In this document: in pieces, positions 58,648-64,000 of the stretch
Numbering within the stretch: the stretch's first letter is position 1
How the letters are laid out: every line of letters starts with the position of its first letter
Origin: Ruegeria lacuscaerulensis
Lineage (GTDB): Bacteria > Pseudomonadota > Alphaproteobacteria > Rhodobacterales > Rhodobacteraceae
Direction: 5' to 3'
Assembly (NCBI RefSeq): GCF_013031245.1
Contig: NZ_WPZL01000010.1
Span: 1 to 64,000 of the forward strand
Length of the DNA stretch: 64,000 nucleotides
Program-made: the position numbers and the translations under genes
Notes under the pieces: generated by a model
The model's input: the letters and a program-made list of their open reading frames with translations, nothing else
Told to the model about the DNA's origin: nothing
Databases searched by the model: none

Positions 58648-60306
58648 TTACCCCTTATCTTTCGCCATCAGGCAGAACTGCGCAGGTTCAAGCGTCACGG
58701 AATCCGAGCCTTCGCACCCTCCCAGTTCTTGACCAATCATGTGCCAACCTTCGCCGGGTATGGTCACCTGAGATGTTTCCTCTCCCAGATTGAAAGCGCA
58801 GAAAACCTGCTCATCTTCATCCTCGCGAAGGAACGTCAGGATCGACCCTTCCTGGGTCATTTTCGTCTGCGTGCCAGTTGCCAATGCCGTGTGAGTCTTC
58901 CGAAATGCGATTACACGGTGATAGTGATGCAGCATCGAAGACGGATCTGCGTCCATCCTGTCCACTGCATTTTCAGCCTGTCGTGGGCTCACCGGCAGCC
59001 ACGGTTCACCCGCGCTAAACCCCGCATGTTCGCTTTGTGCGGACCAAACCATCGGTGTGCGGCATCCGTCCCGGCCTTTGAACTCAGGCCAGAATTCGAT
59101 CCCATAGGGATCTTGCAACTTCTCGAACGGGACATCTGCCTCGGCCAATCCCAGCTCTTCGCCCTGATACAGACAGGCCGACCCACGTAAGCACATCATC
59201 AAGACGGCATGTTGGCGTGTGGCTTCTTCGCTCAATCCCCAACGGGACGCATGTCGTTCGACGTCGTGGTTCGAAAATGCCCAGCATGGCCATGCATCGC
59301 CTGCTTTGGATGTCAGTTCATCAAAGACGAATTTGACGTATTGCGCGCTAAGCCCCCGCTTTTCAAGGAAGTCGAACGCGTAGCACATATGCATGCGCTT
59401 ATCACCAGTCGTGTATTCCCCCATGATTTCAAGCCCACGCTGCGCATCGCCCACCTCGCCCAAACAAGCGCGGCCTTCATACTCGTCCGTCAATGCGCGA
59501 AGCCGTTCAAGAAAGGCGATGTTCTCAGGCTGGCTTTTGGAAAACAGGTGATCCTGATGATTGTATGGGTTCACCATGGGCGCGATCGAGGCGTTTCTCT
59601 GATCCATCGGCAAGGCCGGGTTGCTGCGCAGTTCTTTGTCATGAAAATAGAAGTTAATAGTATCCAGACGGAAGCCATCAACACCCAGATCCAACCAGAA
59701 CCGTGCCACATCAAGCAGCGCATCCTGCACTTCGACGCAATGGAAGTTCAGATCGGGCTGTGCTGTCAAGAAATTGTGGAGATAGTATTGCAAACGCCGG
59801 CTATCCCACTGCCATGCCGACCCGCCGAAGATGGAAAGCCAATTGTTCGGAGGTGTCCCATCCGATTTGGGGTCGGCCCAGACATACCAATCGGATTTTG
59901 GACTCTCGCGGCTGGCACGACTCTCGGCAAACCACGGATGCTGATCCGACGTATGTGACAGCACTAGGTCGATCATTACTTTTAGACCCTGCGCGTGTGC
60001 TGCATCCAGCATGGTCTTGAAATCATCCATGCTTCCAAACATCGGATCGACATCGCGGTAATCGCTTACATCATAGCCAAAGTCTTTCATCGGTGACTTG
60101 AAGAAGGGAGAGATCCAGATCGCGTCTACGCCCAAAGAAGAGATGTAAGGCAGCCTTTGGGTGATCCCGTTCAGATCGCCAATCCCGTCGCCATTGCTGT
60201 CCTGAAAGCTGCGCGGGTAGATCTGATAAATCACACCACCACGCCACCAATCCGCATTGGCCTTTGCCGCTGTTTTCATTTCGGTGTTCACTTGCACGTT
60301 CATCAC
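58648..60306 (-). CDS. aglA: Alpha-glucosidase, GH13 (AglA-like)
   Basis: 552 residues. GH13 regions are clear: WWRGGVIYQIYPRSFQDSNGDGIGDLNGI at the start, VMIDLVLSHTSDQHPWF, nucleophile Asp in LGVDGFRLDTINFYFHD, acid/base Glu in ACLGEVGD, and AFSNHDVERH. No signal peptide, so it acts on imported alpha-glucosides (sucrose, trehalose, maltose type) in the cytoplasm. It lies between the second permease gene and aglK, as in Sinorhizobium aglEFGAK. Confidence 0.9.
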   Translation of the reverse strand: MMNVQVNTEMKTAAKANADWWRGGVIYQIYPRSFQDSNGDGIGDLNGITQRLPYISSLGVDAIWISPFFKSPMKDFGYDVSDYRDVDPMFGSMDDFKTMLDAAHAQGLKVMIDLVLSHTSDQHPWFAESRASRESPKSDWYVWADPKSDGTPPNNWLSIFGGSAWQWDSRRLQYYLHNFLTAQPDLNFHCVEVQDALLDVARFWLDLGVDGFRLDTINFYFHDKELRSNPALPMDQRNASIAPMVNPYNHQDHLFSKSQPENIAFLERLRALTDEYEGRACLGEVGDAQRGLEIMGEYTTGDKRMHMCYAFDFLEKRGLSAQYVKFVFDELTSKAGDAWPCWAFSNHDVERHASRWGLSEEATRQHAVLMMCLRGSACLYQGEELGLAEADVPFEKLQDPYGIEFWPEFKGRDGCRTPMVWSAQSEHAGFSAGEPWLPVSPRQAENAVDRMDADPSSMLHHYHRVIAFRKTHTALATGTQTKMTQEGSILTFLREDEDEQVFCAFNLGEETSQVTIPGEGWHMIGQELGGCEGSDSVTLEPAQFCLMAKDKG

Positions 60307-60324
60307 ACGCCTTTATTTCGCAGG

Positions 60325-61473
60325 TTATTTCACAGACCCGGTGAGCAATCCGCGCACCAGGTATTTCTGCATTGCAAAGAAGACAGCCAACGGCACCGCG
60401 ATCGAAACGAAAGCGGCCGTGGCCAGAATTTCCCAATTGCCGCCCCGCGTTCCCAGCAGTTCGACAATCTGGTTGGTCATAACGGTCGTCTGGCCGGTAC
60501 TGTCGATCAGGAAAACCTTGGCAACCAGCAGGTCATTCCACGTCCACAAGAACTGGAAGATCGCGAATGACGCCAGTGCGGGGAAGCTCAGCGGCAGGAT
60601 CAGCTTGGTAAAGATCTGAAATTCGGTCGCGCCGTCGACACGGGCGTTTTCAATTAGATCGCGCGGCAGGCCCGCCATGTAGTTTCTCAGCAGATAGATC
60701 GCCAAGGGCAGCCCAAACCCTGTATGGGCCAGCCAGACGCCCATATAGCCTTTGCCGATCCCAATGCCCAAATGAAGTTTTAGCAGCGGGATAAGCGCCA
60801 GTTGCAGGGGCACAACTAGCAAACCGACGATTGCGGCGATCAATAGTGCGCGACCTGGGAAGTCCATCCAGGCCAGCGCATAGGCCGCGAATGCCGCAAT
60901 CAGGATCGGGATGATCGTGGCTGGGATTGTCACGGTCAATGTATTGAAAAACGCCTTGGCCATCCCTTCCGAGTTGCTCTCGTCCAGCAGCATCACGTGA
61001 TAGTTGTCAAAGGTCAGTTCAGGCGGCACTGCAGCGGTCAGAAACATACGTTGGCCGCGCTTGCCTTCAAACGGTTCCGTATTCTCCATCCGGTAGTTCC
61101 CGGATGAATCCACAGTGGCCGTCCCCCCTTTGCGCAGCTCCGCCACTTCGCCGGGTTGAAAGGCGTTGATCGCACGCGATGAAATCCCCCAGGAGGAAAC
61201 CTCGCCCGACACACCTTCTTCAAACAGGTTGCCCTCGATCACATAGAGGTCGCCCTGTTGCACTTGGGTTTCCGGTGCTCCAGCGCGAACGATGATGTTT
61301 TGTTCCGATGTGCCAAGGGCGCGCCACCAGCCAGAAGTTGCAATCTGATCCGCCGTGCGAAAACTCGACACAAACAACCCGACCGTGGGCAGCAGCCAAA
61401 GGATGACAAGTGCCGCGACCGAAAGGTTAACTGCCCAGCTCAATGTTGATTTGGTACCTGCGATATTGTCCAC
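60325..61473 (-). CDS. aglG: Alpha-glucoside ABC transporter permease (AglG-like)
   Basis: 382 residues. One N-terminal helix (about 14-36), a periplasmic insert of about 110 residues, then five helices and the MalG-type EAA loop YMAGLPRDLIENARVDGATEFQIFTKLILPLSFPALAS. The large insert is typical of AglG. It is 11 bases after the aglF gene. Confidence 0.88.
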   Translation of the reverse strand: MDNIAGTKSTLSWAVNLSVAALVILWLLPTVGLFVSSFRTADQIATSGWWRALGTSEQNIIVRAGAPETQVQQGDLYVIEGNLFEEGVSGEVSSWGISSRAINAFQPGEVAELRKGGTATVDSSGNYRMENTEPFEGKRGQRMFLTAAVPPELTFDNYHVMLLDESNSEGMAKAFFNTLTVTIPATIIPILIAAFAAYALAWMDFPGRALLIAAIVGLLVVPLQLALIPLLKLHLGIGIGKGYMGVWLAHTGFGLPLAIYLLRNYMAGLPRDLIENARVDGATEFQIFTKLILPLSFPALASFAIFQFLWTWNDLLVAKVFLIDSTGQTTVMTNQIVELLGTRGGNWEILATAAFVSIAVPLAVFFAMQKYLVRGLLTGSVK

Positions 61474-61484
61474 GATCCCAGCCC

Positions 61485-62491
61485 TCAGCGCATTTCTTTA
61501 CGCGCGTTGCGCACGTTCCAGACAAGGATCGGCAGAACCAGTATCATGATCACCACTGCCGACGCCGAACCAACACCCCAATCAAGGCCGCGGAACATCT
61601 TGTCATACATGTAATTGGCCAGAACCTGCGTTTCCCACTGCCCGTTGGTCATGGCGAACACGATGTCGAATACCTTGAGCGTGGCGATGGTGATCGTTGT
61701 CCAGACAACAAGGATCGTATTCATGATCTGCGGCACCATGATCTTGAAAAGATCTGAAAGGGTCCGGCTCCGTCCACAACCGCGGCCTCAACAGTTTCTT
61801 CCGGAATACCACGCAAAGCGGCACTCAAGATCACCATGGCAAACCCGGTTTGAATCCAGATCAGGACAACCATGAGAAAGAAATTGTTCCAAAACGGCAG
61901 AGTGATCCACGCATGAGGCGTTTCCCCGCCGAAGAAGATGTAAACCGCGTTCAGAAGCCCGATCTGATCCTGCCCTTCAGGCCGCGCATCATATACGAGC
62001 TTCCAGATTACAGACGCGCCAACGAATGAGATTGCCATAGGCATAAAAATCAGCGATTTCGCGATGTTGCCCCACCGGATACGGTCAGTAAGCTGCGCTG
62101 CCAGCAAGCCAAACCCGGTCGAGGCTGCAGGCACAACCAACAACCAAAGCATGTTGTTGCGCATCGCCTCCCAGAATTTTCCCTCAGACATCATTAGGGC
62201 GTAGTTGTCGAAGCCGACGAATTCATACCCTCCACCCGGAGCGCGCTCCGTGAGAGATAGGCGCAGGGTTTCGATGACCGGGTAGACGAGGTAAAGGCTC
62301 AGCGCGAGAAGCGCAGGAGCCAGAAACAGCCAAGGCCGCACCATGTTGGCGCGATTGATATTGGTCCCCGCATTGGGGCCTTTGTTCGGGAAGATAACCT
62401 TATCGAGTATAAGGTTCGATCCGTAGAAATAGAGAAGACAAAACCCAACGCCAAGCGCGATGGTCATGATGCCCAAAATTGCCGGATGCAT
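61485..62491 (-). pseudogene. aglF: Alpha-glucoside ABC transporter permease (AglF-like), frameshifted in a homopolymer
   Basis: The first part (62491 to about 61750) reads as an AglF permease with several helices, ending DGAGPFQIF-SRSWCRRS. The expected continuation FKIMVPQIMNTILVVWTTIT lies in the next frame and runs to 61485 (ending WNVRNARKEMR). On the coding strand, one missing T in the TTTT run (61747-61750) accounts for the shift: restoring it gives 335 continuous residues. The DGAGPFQIFF..MVPQI EAA loop is split at that point. All other agl genes are intact, so a recent mutation or a base-calling error are both possible. Confidence 0.85.
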
Positions 62492-62587
62492 GGGTTTCCC
62501 TCTCTTTAAGTCAAGGTTGTGAAGAAAGGCCTGACCTCAGGTAAGTTCGGTGCCCGCTTTAAGAAACAGCGGGCACGGGGTATTTGC

Positions 62588-63946
62588 TTATTTCAAAGCA
62601 TCCCACGACGCCTGAATTTCGTCGGCAACATCCTTGACGGGTTTACCACCGGTATAGTCAACCATACCCGTCCAGAAGGTGCCTGCACCGACACCACCCG
62701 GCATCAGATCGGAACCGTCAAAGCGGAAGGTCGTCGCGCCCAGCAAGATTTCACCCAGGCCGCGCAATGTGTCGTCTTTATAAGCTTCCACATTCACGCC
62801 GCTATGTGGTGTCAGGAAGCCGGTCTGCGCCATCATGACTTCATGGCTGATCGGCAGGGTAAAGAACTTCATTAATTCCGATGTGCCATCCGATGGGCTG
62901 GTGATTGCCATCAGCGTACCACCACCCAGAACCGGGTTGCCCAGATCTTTATCGGCGTAAGACGGCATATAGAAGAAATCGGTATCTACACCGAACTCAA
63001 CATCTTCGGGAAAGAACGCCGGAACGAAGGACGCCTGACGGTGCATGTAGCACTGCGGCGGAGAGGTGAAGAGGCCCTTGGGGCTATCACGGAAATCGGT
63101 GGACGCGACTGCGCCTGCACCGCCCGAAACCTTGGCATCATCCAAAGCGAACCAACCAAATTCTTCGATTGCGGCAATCACACGTTCATCGTTGAACGGA
63201 ATCTCGTTGGTGGTCCACGCATCATAGACTTCTGGCGGCTGTGTGCGGAGCATCATGTCTTCGACCCAATCCGTCGCTGGCCAGCCGGTCGCGGCACCAG
63301 AACCCAGGCCGATGCACCAAGGTGTCTCACCATCAGCCACGATCTGCTCGGTTAGGGCTTTCAGGTCTTCCATGCTCTCCGGCACGTCATAACCGGCATC
63401 CTCAAAGTTCTCTGGGTTGTACCAGACCAGCGACTTGACGTTCACGTTGTAGAAGAAGCCATACATCTGGTCGTTGCCATCCGCATCGGGGTAGGTGCCC
63501 AGATCGACCCAGGATTGGCCAGCGGCATAGTTGTTGGCCACCCAATCGGCCGACCCATCAGCCAGCGGGTAAAGCTGGCCCTTGGACGCCATGACGGCTG
63601 CCAAACCTGGCTGCGGGTAAACAGCGATATTGGGCGCGGAACCGGCTTCGGCATCGATCACGATCTGCTGCTCAAAGCTGTCCGATCCAGTATAAACCAC
63701 ATCCGCTCCGGTCGCTTTTTCGAAATAGGCCAGCGCATTGTTGAAGAAGCCGTCTTCAGGTGAAAGCCAAGGGCCGGCAATTGTGATGGTCTGTCCGCTC
63801 AGATCCGGCGCAGCTTCGGCCCATGCGTTATAGCTGTCCCAAGTGAATGGCCCGTCGCCCGGCGCAAAGATCAGCCCGTCATCGGCCAATGCAACGGTGC
63901 TTGTCAGAGCAGAGACTGCCACACCCAACATCAGTGACTTTTTCAT
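62588..63946 (-). CDS. aglE: Alpha-glucoside ABC transporter substrate-binding protein (AglE-like)
   Basis: 452 residues. A signal peptide (KKSLMLGVAVSALTSTVALA) is followed by a family 1 solute-binding fold (TITIAGPWLSPEDGFFNNALAYFEKATGADVVYTGSDSFEQQI). I start at the ATG (MKKSLML) 7 bases after GGGAGGA; two closer or earlier in-frame starts fit less well. It binds alpha-glucosides in the periplasm. It is the first gene of aglEFGAK; its regulator (AglR) would lie beyond the right edge of the window. Confidence 0.9.
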   Translation of the reverse strand: MKKSLMLGVAVSALTSTVALADDGLIFAPGDGPFTWDSYNAWAEAAPDLSGQTITIAGPWLSPEDGFFNNALAYFEKATGADVVYTGSDSFEQQIVIDAEAGSAPNIAVYPQPGLAAVMASKGQLYPLADGSADWVANNYAAGQSWVDLGTYPDADGNDQMYGFFYNVNVKSLVWYNPENFEDAGYDVPESMEDLKALTEQIVADGETPWCIGLGSGAATGWPATDWVEDMMLRTQPPEVYDAWTTNEIPFNDERVIAAIEEFGWFALDDAKVSGGAGAVASTDFRDSPKGLFTSPPQCYMHRQASFVPAFFPEDVEFGVDTDFFYMPSYADKDLGNPVLGGGTLMAITSPSDGTSELMKFFTLPISHEVMMAQTGFLTPHSGVNVEAYKDDTLRGLGEILLGATTFRFDGSDLMPGGVGAGTFWTGMVDYTGGKPVKDVADEIQASWDALK

Positions 63947-64000
63947 ACTCATTCCTCCCTTTGCGCCAAAGGCGCTCAAACTCCAGCGCTCAGCGAATCT

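Overview
The window looks like a piece of an alphaproteobacterial replicon, most likely from the Roseobacter group of the Rhodobacteraceae. The evidence is the moderately high GC, the many ABC, TRAP and tripartite tricarboxylate (TTT) importers for small organic solutes, an ectoine-type catabolic locus, a protocatechuate 4,5-cleavage locus and an agl-type alpha-glucoside operon. It is catabolic, transporter-rich accessory DNA stitched together by insertion sequences. I see no rRNA, tRNA, CRISPR array or replication origin.

Layout. 1-3.3 kb: the 5' end of an IS30-type transposase, an acetyltransferase, an intact IS6-family element with a target duplication, a frameshifted tyrosine integrase and a P-loop kinase. 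3.6-7.7 kb: a TetR-controlled efflux operon (HlyD adaptor, FtsX-type permease, ABC ATPase, small membrane protein). 7.8-8.6 kb: a dead IS6 copy abutting a 47-bp palindromic element. 8.7-23.2 kb: an ectoine/hydroxyectoine-like uptake and catabolism locus (GlxA-type regulator, DoeB-like deacetylase, aminotransferase, EutC-like cyclodeaminase, DoeA-like hydrolase, Ehu-type ABC importer, amidase, GntR regulator, GMC oxidoreductase, aldehyde dehydrogenase). The same AT-rich palindrome lies at its divergent promoter and at the distant aldehyde dehydrogenase promoter.

23.3-28.6 kb: a mobile-element graveyard (IS6 and IS5 remnants, iteron-like arrays in opposite orientations) holding a three-gene cassette. 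Its first gene encodes an 847-residue protein with seven tectonin-like repeats, a class A beta-lactamase-like serine hydrolase domain and seven more repeats. The second encodes a 177-residue protein with a late membrane segment, a lipobox-like motif and an acidic tail. The third encodes an acetyltransferase. This cassette is the best candidate for an undescribed system in the window.

28.6-34.3 kb: a LysR-controlled cytoplasmic sulfatase with a TctCBA importer. 34.4-35.9 kb: an SLC13-type anion transporter. 36-41.9 kb: a LysR-controlled TRAP importer with an aldehyde dehydrogenase and a DUF2218 protein. 42-43.1 kb: MOSC and ABM-domain proteins. 43.5-55.2 kb: 4-hydroxybenzoate/protocatechuate meta-cleavage (pobA, ligA, ligB, ligI, ligU/galD-like, galB-like, ligK/galC-like). 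No ligC-type dehydrogenase is seen; an SDR leads the cluster, and several SnoaL/NTF2-like genes are interspersed. 56.3-57.4 kb: a scar of truncated genes around a second copy of the palindromic element. 57.5-63.9 kb: aglEFGAK on the minus strand, with aglF frameshifted in a homopolymer.
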